DNA of 5,630 nucleotides from Flavobacteriales bacterium (GTDB lineage: Bacteria > Bacteroidota > Bacteroidia > Flavobacteriales > Crocinitomicaceae). The DNA is taken from NCBI GenBank assembly GCA_947375085.1, contig CANCEQ010000208.1:1-5630 (forward strand), given 5' to 3'. Under the pieces are notes generated by a model that was not told where the DNA came from, did no database searches, and was given only the letters and a program-made list of their open reading frames with translations. Both the position numbers and the translations under genes were made by a program. Of this stretch, positions 1 to 5,397 are shown in pieces (positions within the stretch are counted from its first letter, which is position 1; each line of letters starts with the position of its first letter).

Positions 1-286
1 TTGTTGGATTTGGATAAGCTTCTACATTTATCGTTACATCTTTTACTTCAATAATACCGACAACCGCTTTAAAACTATTTTGTTGGAATCCTTGCGTTAA
101 TGTTTGATTAAAATTACTTGTAGTAGCGACCATTGACTCTCCCATACTATATGACAACGAATTTCCGTTAGAAGTTTCTCCATAACCACCTCCTATACCG
201 AACAATTGAATGAAAATGGTATCTTTCTCTTGCCCAAAAGTCAATAGTGAACTAAAAGCAATAAAAAATAGCAGTAAATATTTCAT
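1..286 (-). CDS. Short secreted protein with start of a T9SS type A sorting domain (partial, C-terminus outside window)
   Basis: Reading the minus strand from the ATG at 286 gives 95 complete codons with no stop before the window edge. Residues 1-18 form a signal peptide (MKYLLLFF..., likely cleaved after TFG). The mature part has a glycine-rich GIGGGYGE stretch, then SLSYSMGE (43-50) and LTQGFQQ (63-69). This order is familiar from many small Bacteroidota proteins that end in a type A C-terminal sorting domain, and YPNPT at 91-95 is the usual opening of that domain. I therefore infer export through the T9SS, with the sorting domain completed outside the window. The molecular function of this small family is not known to me. 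The gene starts 46 bases after the PorP/SprF-family gene on the same strand, so co-transcription is likely. No convincing promoter is visible in the gap. Confidence 0.8.
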   Translation of the reverse strand, partial: MKYLLLFFIAFSSLLTFGQEKDTIFIQLFGIGGGYGETSNGNSLSYSMGESMVATTSNFNQTLTQGFQQNSFKAVVGIIEVKDVTINVEAYPNPT

Positions 287-332
287 AATTTTTTGCGTTT
301 TATTTAAATTAATCTATTGTCTAATAATTAAA

Positions 333-1805
333 CTATTGCTTTGAAATCCATGATTTCTTGTATTTTTTATGCGTTTCTTTTAATGCTTCAACACTTGAAT
401 CTAAATCATCAAATTTTGATATCGCAATAAAATACCATTTCGATTTGGGCTTTTTAGATTTAATAATGAAAATCGTTTCCTCTTTTTCATTCCATTTCTT
501 TAAGTCTTTTTCTAAAGCTGTCCTATTGATAGAAGATTCAACAACAATGTAATAACCAGCATCTTCATCTATGCTTACATTTTGATTATCAATTGACTTA
601 GAAGAAGTAACCTGTTTGTTTTTACCTCCTAATGTCTCTTTTTTCGATTTTACTCCGTTTGAAACACTTTCAGAATCAGACTTAACAACTTCAGAAACTA
701 TTGTTTGTTGTTTGTTTTCAGTTTCTGCTAATTGTTTTTTCAATTTATCTATTTCTTGAAGTAATGCAACATTTTTCTCGTTTACATTTTCATACTCAAT
801 CAAGCGGTAGTTTTTTTGTTTTAATGTATCTTTTAAAACAGAAAGTCTAGTATTTAAACTATCCAATTGAGCATCTCTTCGTTGGTCAGCTAATTTATGT
901 TCTCTTCCGTTTTTAAGAGGGAACTTATAAGAAAGTCCAACTTCGAACCCACCTTTTGTATAATTAGCGATTTGACCTACCGCAATATCTTGTCCATAAA
1001 ACACTTTACAATTCTTCTTAATTTCAATTGCTATTACTACTGGTACAACTCCAGTATTTCTATAACCTGAAGTTAAACTAAAACGTTTATCGTATTGAAT
1101 TGTCGCTACATAATCATTCACCCAATATTTATTCGGTTGATTTCTAAATATAAAGGTTGGAATCAATTGAAGTTTTCCTGAATTATTAATATCAAAAACA
1201 AAAGATGCATTAATTATTTTTTGCTGTCTTAATTGATAATTAAAGTTTGTATTTTCATAATGATACTTCACATTGGTACTGTATAGAATTGGTAAACCAA
1301 CACCCAATGTCAAACGTTTATTCGTAAATGCTAAACCAAACCCAAAATTCAACATTAATTTACCATTGTTTGAAAGTACCCCTAAATCCGTTTTATCTTC
1401 TACATTTACTGATGCGAAATCAAATCGATTTTCATTAAGACCTGTTGAAAAGCCTGCACTTAAATAATCTGATGCTTTTAATTTTAAACGATAAGCATAC
1501 GATAAATTAATCGAAGTGTTTCTAAATAAACCAGCTTGATCCGTATTAAAACTACCTCCAAATCCATGATTATCAGTATTTCTATAACTTAAATTTAAAG
1601 CTACCGTATTAGGCGCTCCAGTATAGCCCATCATACTTTTACGAAAACTACCCCAAGTATTTAATCCCTCTTGATGTCCCGTAAAAGCCGGTTGAAGTGT
1701 ATAAGTATTTAAATAATTCTGATGACTTATTGGCAATTGTTGTCCAAAAGCTAATTGAAAAGAAATGAATAAACCACAAAAAATAAAAAGTAAAATTTTA
1801 ATCAT
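333..1805 (-). CDS. PorP/SprF-family T9SS outer-membrane protein with coiled coil and C-terminal SPOR-like domain
   Basis: The 490-aa product begins with a signal peptide (1-21, ending AFGQ). Residues 22-297 show the PorP/SprF pattern: the N-terminal QNYLNTYTLQPAFTG-type segment, then alternating short beta strands such as NTSINLSYAYRL and GGFEVGLSYKF, consistent with an outer-membrane barrel. Residues about 304-367 are charged and heptad-like (probable coiled coil), 368-416 are a Ser/Lys-rich linker, and 417-488 (GYYIVVESS... KWYFIAISKFDD) resemble a SPOR-type fold. PorP/SprF proteins act with the T9SS in the outer membrane, and SprF-like members are needed to secrete partner proteins with type B sorting domains. 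The gene directly upstream encodes such a cargo, 25 bases away, so they are probably a pair. Plain family members are about 300 aa; the 190-residue extension is extra and may reach peptidoglycan. The barrel call is strong and the SPOR call is moderate, from residue pattern only. Many paralogues exist, so no symbol is given. Confidence 0.9.
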   Translation of the reverse strand: MIKILLFIFCGLFISFQLAFGQQLPISHQNYLNTYTLQPAFTGHQEGLNTWGSFRKSMMGYTGAPNTVALNLSYRNTDNHGFGGSFNTDQAGLFRNTSINLSYAYRLKLKASDYLSAGFSTGLNENRFDFASVNVEDKTDLGVLSNNGKLMLNFGFGLAFTNKRLTLGVGLPILYSTNVKYHYENTNFNYQLRQQKIINASFVFDINNSGKLQLIPTFIFRNQPNKYWVNDYVATIQYDKRFSLTSGYRNTGVVPVVIAIEIKKNCKVFYGQDIAVGQIANYTKGGFEVGLSYKFPLKNGREHKLADQRRDAQLDSLNTRLSVLKDTLKQKNYRLIEYENVNEKNVALLQEIDKLKKQLAETENKQQTIVSEVVKSDSESVSNGVKSKKETLGGKNKQVTSSKSIDNQNVSIDEDAGYYIVVESSINRTALEKDLKKWNEKEETIFIIKSKKPKSKWYFIAISKFDDLDSSVEALKETHKKYKKSWISKQ

Positions 1806-1830
1806 CTAAAATATGTTTTATAAAAATGTA

Positions 1831-2931
1831 TTAATGAAGAATATTAATAACTCCTTTCTTAATTCCCTCTAATTCACTAGCCTTGATAGAATAAAAGTAA
1901 GCTCCCTCCGCTAATTTAGTTCCTGAACTTGTTTTTCCATTCCACGTATTCGTGTAATGCTTGCTTTCAAAAACGATATTTCCATCTCTATCAAATATTG
2001 ATACTTCGCAGATTCCATAAGCATCTATATCATAAATTTTCCAAACGTCGTTTTTACCATCATCATTTAATGTCAACAAATTCATTGCATTGATTGGCAA
2101 CTCTTTTAATACTTTTACAGAATCTGATTTTAAAATCAATTTACATCCATAATTATTATGTAATTCAGCTGTATAAATACCTTTTGTACTAACTGTAATT
2201 GTTGGAGTTGTCTCATTTGTATTCCATTTTACAGCATCAAAAAAACCACTTACTGTCAAGTCAACACTTTTATCATTATAGAATTCAAGGGCTCCACTAT
2301 AGGCCATTTTTCCTGAAGGTAATTCATTGATTGTAATATTAGCATTTACTGTTGTTTTACACCCTTTATTTGAGAATGCGGTTGTTTTAACCGAATAAAC
2401 TCCAACAGAATCAAATGTGCGACTAAAATAATTTTGCGTATACGTTTCATCTAGGTTATTGAAATACCAATAGGTATTATTGATGGAACCATCTGTCACA
2501 TAAAAATTATTAAAGAAATTGACAGTATCTAATTTACAAGCTACTGGCTTAAACGGTGGGTTTCCAGAATTAAGTAATACTGGTAAATAATTCACTTTAA
2601 TGGACTTAGGAAGTGAGTACAACGTATCGTTTAAACTAGTCACTACTCGTAATTTAACATTGAAAATTCTATTTAACGAATTTCCATAAACATTGAAAGT
2701 TGTGTCTAAAGTCGATGTTTTATCATAAGTACCATCTCCATTAAAATCCCACGCATATTGAACAACTGTTGCTCCTATAATAGTTGAATTATCTCTAAAA
2801 ACAACCGTATCATTTTCGCAAACTTCTAAAGAATTTGTAAATGCTATTGTATTTTGAGCGATAGCATTATCAATAGTAAACAAGAGAGAGAAAAAACTCA
2901 AAGAAATAAAGTGAAGGTATTTTATACTCAT
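1831..2931 (-). CDS. Secreted PKD/Ig-like domain protein with T9SS type B (gliding-motility-associated) C-terminal sorting domain
   Basis: The 366-aa product has a signal peptide (1-25, ending AIAQ). A first PKD-like domain covers about 30-115, with the hallmark WDFNGDGTYD at 61-70, whose Asp/Asn-rich loop could bind calcium. A second PKD-like domain covers about 118-203 (WYFNN at 155-159). An Ig-like segment at about 205-275 ends with GIYTAELHNNYGC. Residues 283-366 match the type B sorting domain: NDDGKNDVWKI, VSIFDRDGNIVFES, TWNGKTSSG, and LAEGAYFYSIK. Such proteins cross the outer membrane by the T9SS and stay on the cell surface or are released. At 366 aa it is tiny beside giant adhesins such as SprB. 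It probably leads the operon with the PorP/SprF-family gene, its likely partner. The gap upstream is 128 bases, with no clear -7 box. The ligand or target is unknown. Confidence 0.9.
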   Translation of the reverse strand: MSIKYLHFISLSFFSLLFTIDNAIAQNTIAFTNSLEVCENDTVVFRDNSTIIGATVVQYAWDFNGDGTYDKTSTLDTTFNVYGNSLNRIFNVKLRVVTSLNDTLYSLPKSIKVNYLPVLLNSGNPPFKPVACKLDTVNFFNNFYVTDGSINNTYWYFNNLDETYTQNYFSRTFDSVGVYSVKTTAFSNKGCKTTVNANITINELPSGKMAYSGALEFYNDKSVDLTVSGFFDAVKWNTNETTPTITVSTKGIYTAELHNNYGCKLILKSDSVKVLKELPINAMNLLTLNDDGKNDVWKIYDIDAYGICEVSIFDRDGNIVFESKHYTNTWNGKTSSGTKLAEGAYFYSIKASELEGIKKGVINILH

Positions 2932-3059
2932 CTATAAATTTGTTAATTTTTTGCTAAAAATAACAATAACTATTAACTTAAATGATGATTTATGTCATTA
3001 TTTAATCGATGAATGAGTAAAAAACACTTATGATTGAAAATTTAACTAAAAATTTTTAA
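2932..3059. other. AT-rich intergenic spacer with a weak inverted repeat
   Basis: This 128-base gap separates the head-GIN gene from the PKD cargo gene, both on the minus strand. It contains an imperfect dyad, AATGA at 2981-2985 facing TCATT at 2995-2999, with TAAA and TTTA further out. I see no strong TAnnTTTG box and no hairpin followed by a T-run. The spacer could hold a diverged promoter for the T9SS operon or simply be read through. Confidence 0.3.
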
Positions 3060-3782
3060 TTAATTCCTATCCTCAACAACCCCAGAACCTGTAATTTCTT
3101 TTACAATTTCAGCTTGACCTTTGTAATATACATTTCCAGAACCAGTAATTTTAGCAATTAATTTTTGAACTACTTCAACAGATGCATTTCCACTTCCTGT
3201 AATGTTTACTTCACAATTTTCAGCTTTTAAATTTCCACCGTTGAAATTTCCAGAACCTGTTATTTTAACATCTATTTTATGGATTAAACTATATTCTGAA
3301 TTGGCTTTTACATTTCCACTTCCAACAATATCAACCTTCAAATTATCAACTCCATTTAGAGAATTTAATTGAATATCTCCAGAACTAATTATTTTTAGAC
3401 TGATGTTTTTAGACTCGTTAAAATCGGATAAAGTAACTTTTGCAGACCCCACTAAATCAACCGCTTTAATTTCAGGTAGTGTAATGTAATATTTCAATTG
3501 ATAGTCAGCATAATCACCTTTTTGAAGTTGAACTTTCCAAACTCCATTTTTAACTTTTAATTCAATTTTATCAATAATATTTGAATGTCCAATTACTTTT
3601 ACTTCTTGCTTATCTCCTTGTTTTACAATCACATCATTTGACCCCACAACACTTATCGAATTGAAATCTTCAAGTGCTAAAATTTTAGTAATCGGCTCTC
3701 CTTCTCCTTTAATTTTAAGTTGGGAAAACGATGAAAAAGTTCCAAATGAAAAGAAAAATAAGATGGTATAGATAAAACGCAT
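3060..3782 (-). CDS. Head GIN domain (DUF2807) secreted beta-solenoid protein
   Basis: The 240-aa product has a signal peptide (1-20, ending SSFS), with no lipobox cysteine. The mature protein opens with the family pattern ILALEDFNSISVVGSNDVIVKQG (about 34-56). It then carries regularly spaced turns: VGSAKV (111), SSGDI (133), VGSGNV (153), TGSGNF (175), TGSGNA (195), TGSGNV (213) and TGSGVV (231). The period is 18-22 residues, as expected for rungs of a parallel beta helix. DUF2807 proteins are secreted or periplasmic and are sometimes labelled putative adhesins; no biochemical activity is established to my knowledge. The length of about 240 aa is normal for the family. No type A or B sorting domain is present, so T9SS export is not indicated. 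A -7 promoter lies 25 bases upstream of the ATG. The IS110 element inserted about 80 bases upstream of the start, beyond that promoter. Confidence 0.92.
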   Translation of the reverse strand: MRFIYTILFFFSFGTFSSFSQLKIKGEGEPITKILALEDFNSISVVGSNDVIVKQGDKQEVKVIGHSNIIDKIELKVKNGVWKVQLQKGDYADYQLKYYITLPEIKAVDLVGSAKVTLSDFNESKNISLKIISSGDIQLNSLNGVDNLKVDIVGSGNVKANSEYSLIHKIDVKITGSGNFNGGNLKAENCEVNITGSGNASVEVVQKLIAKITGSGNVYYKGQAEIVKEITGSGVVEDRN

Positions 3783-3807
3783 ATTCTTTGAATTAAAATT
3801 AATTACT

Positions 3808-3815
3808 CAAAAGTA
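3808..3815 (-). promoter_or_regulatory. Bacteroidota-type -7 promoter box for the head-GIN gene
   Basis: The minus strand reads TACTTTTG, an exact fit to the Bacteroidota -7 consensus TAnnTTTG, ending 25 bases before the ATG at 3782. That leaves a normal short leader. No clear TTG sits at the -33 position; the best is TTC at 3838-3840. The IS junction at 3861 is about 45 bases upstream, so the promoter appears intact. Confidence 0.6.
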
Positions 3816-3850
3816 TGTAAAATCTTGTTTAAAAATAGAAGTTGGTTTTT

Positions 3851-3862
3851 TTAACCACAGAG
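3851..3862. repeat. Left end of an intergenic CACAGAG repeat interrupted by the IS
   Basis: TTAACCACAGAG lies directly against the IS end. Its reverse complement reappears with one base missing as CTCTGTGTTAA at 5335-5345. Joined to 5216-5345 after removing the element, it forms one repeat unit of about 142 bp with near-inverted ends. Positions 3861-3862 (AG on plus, CT on the IS strand) are the shared core dinucleotide. Confidence 0.6.
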
Positions 3863-3898
3863 ATTCTGTGTTGATTTCCTAATTTTAATTCTCTTTTT

Positions 3899-3906
3899 TA
3901 TCTTTG
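3899..3906 (+). promoter_or_regulatory. Possible antisense -7 promoter box inside the IS right end
   Basis: The plus strand reads TATCTTTG, a perfect TAnnTTTG match, pointing into the 3' end of the transposase gene on its antisense strand. A TTG at 3871-3873 is 25 bases upstream, somewhat too far for a standard -33 box. The box precedes a plus-strand intrinsic terminator ending at 3972, so a transcript of about 60 bases is possible. AT-rich DNA gives such boxes by chance. Confidence 0.35.
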
Positions 3907-3926
3907 CATTCTAAAGCAGTCTTGAA

Positions 3927-4976
3927 CTAGCTTGTCAGAGTGTCTTCTTTTATTAGAAGCACTCTTTTTTTTGCTTCATAATCTTGTTCGAATACTGTAT
4001 TGTTTTTAAAAATTACATACGTTAATTCTAACATTTTTCTTTGTACTGCAATTAAAGCCTTCATTTTTACGCCACTTTTTGAGACAATTCTGACATATAA
4101 ATCTTTGTGTACTTCTGAACGTTTAATAGCGCTTAATGATGGTAAATGTAAACATTTTCTTAAATGTTTATTTCCTCTTTTTGATATTTTAGGTTTACCT
4201 TTTACTGATGTTCCCGATTGCTTTTCTTTAACGTCAAAACCTGCATAACTTGTTAATTGTTTTTTATTTCTGATTAACTCAAAACCATTTGTTTCCGCTA
4301 AAATAGTTACTGCTGTTAATTGACCTATACCTGGTATTGTTTGAAGATTTTCAATCGTCTTTTTAACTGAATTATCTTTGTCAATATATTTTTGAATATC
4401 GTTTTTAATTTCCAGTTCTTGCTTATTCATTAATTTAAGCCTAGCTTCTAATCTTTTAATACTGTTTAAATTAGGTATATATTCAGTGTTTTCTGCGTGG
4501 AGTTGATTTTTAATAACTACTCGTTCTGCAACAATTTGATCTCGCTCTCGTGTTAATTGTTGAAGTGTTTTGTATAGCTGGTTTGGTCTTGTCCAACTCT
4601 CTAATTTTCGCTCTAGTCCGAATTGAGCAATTGCTTCTGAACACGTTTTATCAGTTACTGTTTTAGTTTCTAAAGTACGGATGTAATTACTTATTTTGTT
4701 CGGTAAAACAATACTTAAGTCAACTCCATTTTCAGTTAGAAAAAAAGCAAATCTTTGATGGTAAACACCCGTAGCTTCCATAATAACTTGAACACTTACA
4801 TTTTCTTGAGTTTCTTTTTTTAACCATTTTAATAAGGCTACAAATCCTGTTTCTTTATTGCGAAAAACTCTATAAGAATACAATTCTTTTGAGAGATCTT
4901 CATTGATTCTTCCTAATGTAACAACTAACTCCTTTTGCGCTACATCTACTCCTAAAACTTGTTTTAAAACTTTCAT
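3927..4976 (-). CDS. IS110 family transposase (DEDD/RuvC-like plus catalytic-Ser Transposase_20 domain)
   Basis: The 349-aa recombinase moves the IS by bridge-RNA-guided strand exchange. The N-terminal RuvC-like domain shows D11 in VLGVDVAQ, E67 in VIMEATG and D109 in TVTDKTCSEAIAQFG. The fourth acidic residue expected at D+3 is C112, with E114 two residues later. Residues about 135-205 are helical and charged (coiled-coil region). A helix-hairpin-helix, IPGIGQLTAVTILAE, spans 214-228. The C-terminal Transposase_20 domain has LTSYAGFDVK, QSGTS, KPKISKRGNKHLRK and the late MKALIAVQRKMLEL helix; S254 in QSG is the likely nucleophilic serine. Length is normal for the family and no frameshift is seen. 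The ATG is preceded by an A/T-rich leader, 30 bases below the bridge RNA hairpins. The 3' coding end overlaps an oppositely oriented terminator (3937-3972). Confidence 0.96.
   Translation of the reverse strand: MKVLKQVLGVDVAQKELVVTLGRINEDLSKELYSYRVFRNKETGFVALLKWLKKETQENVSVQVIMEATGVYHQRFAFFLTENGVDLSIVLPNKISNYIRTLETKTVTDKTCSEAIAQFGLERKLESWTRPNQLYKTLQQLTRERDQIVAERVVIKNQLHAENTEYIPNLNSIKRLEARLKLMNKQELEIKNDIQKYIDKDNSVKKTIENLQTIPGIGQLTAVTILAETNGFELIRNKKQLTSYAGFDVKEKQSGTSVKGKPKISKRGNKHLRKCLHLPSLSAIKRSEVHKDLYVRIVSKSGVKMKALIAVQRKMLELTYVIFKNNTVFEQDYEAKKRVLLIKEDTLTS
3937..3972 (+). terminator. Plus-strand intrinsic terminator inside the 3' end of the transposase gene
   Basis: On the plus strand, AGAGTG-T-CTTC (3937-3947) pairs with GAAG-CACTCT (3956-3965). 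This makes a 10-bp stem with one bulged T and an 8-base loop, followed directly by a T-run to 3972. The hairpin is functional in this form only for plus-strand transcripts: on the minus strand the run becomes A's before the stem. It would stop transcription entering the element against the transposase gene. It lies within codons near residues 335-346. Confidence 0.7.
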
Positions 4977-5006
4977 AACTAAACTATTAATTAATAAAAG
5001 TGAAAG

Positions 5007-5173
5007 TATTTCTCTTCGTTTTTTCTCCTAGTTGGATATTCTGGATATTACCACTTATGAAGGTAATTCCTTACATTCTGTTCAAACTCTAAGAAATAAA
5101 AAAGAATGAGGTCATATCTCTGTGGCAATATACTTAATAGTTATTTGTTTAAAATCCGACTCTCATTCTTTTT
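5007..5173 (-). ncRNA. IS110 bridge RNA (seekRNA) with target-binding and donor-binding hairpins
   Basis: This is read on the minus strand, 5' end at high coordinates. Hairpin 1 has a perfect 12-bp stem (5162-5173 with 5099-5110), extended by GTC/GAC past one bulged A. It encloses an internal loop with the left target guide ATTTTAAAC (5156-5148) and the right target guide CCACAGAG (5125-5118), separated by a short upper stem. Hairpin 2 has a lower stem TATTTCT/AGAAATA (5092-5098 with 5007-5013) plus UUUG/CGAA. It has an upper stem GGAATTACC/GGTAAT(A)TCC (5062-5070 with 5043-5052) and a 9-base loop. Its guides are ACAGAAT (5081-5075, left donor) and TAGGAG (5030-5025, right donor). Each guide matches its expected flank or IS end. 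This two-loop plan is that known for IS110 bridge RNAs. A box TATGTTTA (5204-5211) could supply the -7 promoter. Exact RNA ends are unknown; the span given is the structured core. Confidence 0.85.
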
Positions 5174-5215
5174 CACTATGAAATCATAAAAATATTAACT
5201 TTATAAACATAGGAG

Positions 5216-5345
5216 TTTAAAATGAGTTTTCACAGAGGATCACAAAGTTTGAAAAATTAAGTCTGGAAAACAATTAATGTAATTTAACTCTCTCATAAAG
5301 AACTCAGAGAAACTCTGTGCCGAACTCTAAAAACCTCTGTGTTAA
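5216..5345. repeat. Main part of the intergenic CACAGAG/CTCTGTG repeat (target of the IS)
   Basis: This stretch holds CACAGAG at 5231-5237, CACAAAG at 5241-5247, CTCAGAG at 5303-5309, and CTCTGTG at 5313-5319 and 5335-5341. A small perfect hairpin, CAGAG-AAA-CTCTG, lies at 5305-5317. It ends with CTCTGTGTTAA (5335-5345), the near inverse of TTAACCACAGAG at 3851-3862. With the IS removed the two parts join into about 142 bp of non-coding repeat. I recall similar CACAGAG-rich intergenic sequences in flavobacterial genomes but cannot confirm copy number here. No gene is visible in it. Confidence 0.55.
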
Positions 5346-5371
5346 AAAAACTCCCATTTACAGAATTTCCG

Positions 5372-5379
5372 TATCTTCG
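5372..5379 (+). promoter_or_regulatory. Probable -7 promoter box of the plus-strand membrane-protein gene
   Basis: TATCTTCG matches TAnnTTTG at all but one position, with C for the third T, a substitution often tolerated in flavobacterial promoters. It ends 18 bases before the ATG at 5398, which implies a very short leader. No clear TTG is found at -33. Confidence 0.45.
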
Positions 5380-5397
5380 AATCAAAATTAGTACATT

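Larger units (their letters stand above)
3861..5215 (-). mobile_element. Complete IS110-group insertion sequence, about 1.35 kb
   Basis: The element carries one full-length DEDD-type transposase (3927-4976), a 237-base non-coding left end upstream of it (4977-5213) and a 64-base right end (3863-3926). It has no terminal inverted repeats and no target duplication other than the core dinucleotide, as expected for IS110. I placed the ends with the bridge RNA guides. On the IS strand the left junction reads ATTTTAAA-CT-CCTATG (5223-5208), and the right junction reads ACAGAAT-CT-CTGTGG (3869-3855). The stated span includes both CT copies; the element proper is 3863-5213 plus one core. The long non-coding upstream end puts it in the IS110 rather than the IS1111 subgroup. 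All parts are intact by inspection, so it may be active, subject to the active-site note under the transposase. Confidence 0.88.

Noticed and set aside
358..552. Plus-strand 64-codon open frame
   Set aside because: Lies wholly inside the PorP/SprF-family gene on the other strand, has no domain or signal, and no promoter or leader.
1273..1467. Plus-strand 64-codon open frame
   Set aside because: Antisense shadow of the PorP/SprF-family gene with no supporting signal.
2981..2999. AATGA/TCATT dyad as an operator or terminator
   Set aside because: Only five clean base pairs in very AT-rich DNA, no T-run and no partner site; kept only as a note on the spacer.
3082..3330. Evenly spaced short repeats as a CRISPR-like array
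   Set aside because: The repeats are degenerate, in frame, and encode TGSGN turns of a recognisable beta-solenoid protein; there is no leader and no cas gene.
3937..3972. The same hairpin as terminator for the transposase mRNA
   Set aside because: On the minus strand the run is A's before the stem and no T-run follows it, so it does not fit an intrinsic terminator in that direction.
4000..4248. Plus-strand 82-codon open frame
   Set aside because: Antisense shadow of the conserved transposase C-terminal domain.
3927..4976. Transposase as a broken or frameshifted copy
   Set aside because: The frame is full length with all family blocks in order; only the C112 substitution is unusual.
3856..5237. 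CACAGAG on both sides of the IS (3856-3862 and 5231-5237) as a 7-bp target-site duplication
   Set aside because: IS110 elements do not make such duplications. The right copy lies 16 bases beyond the guide-defined junction, and the heptamer recurs several times in the repeat.
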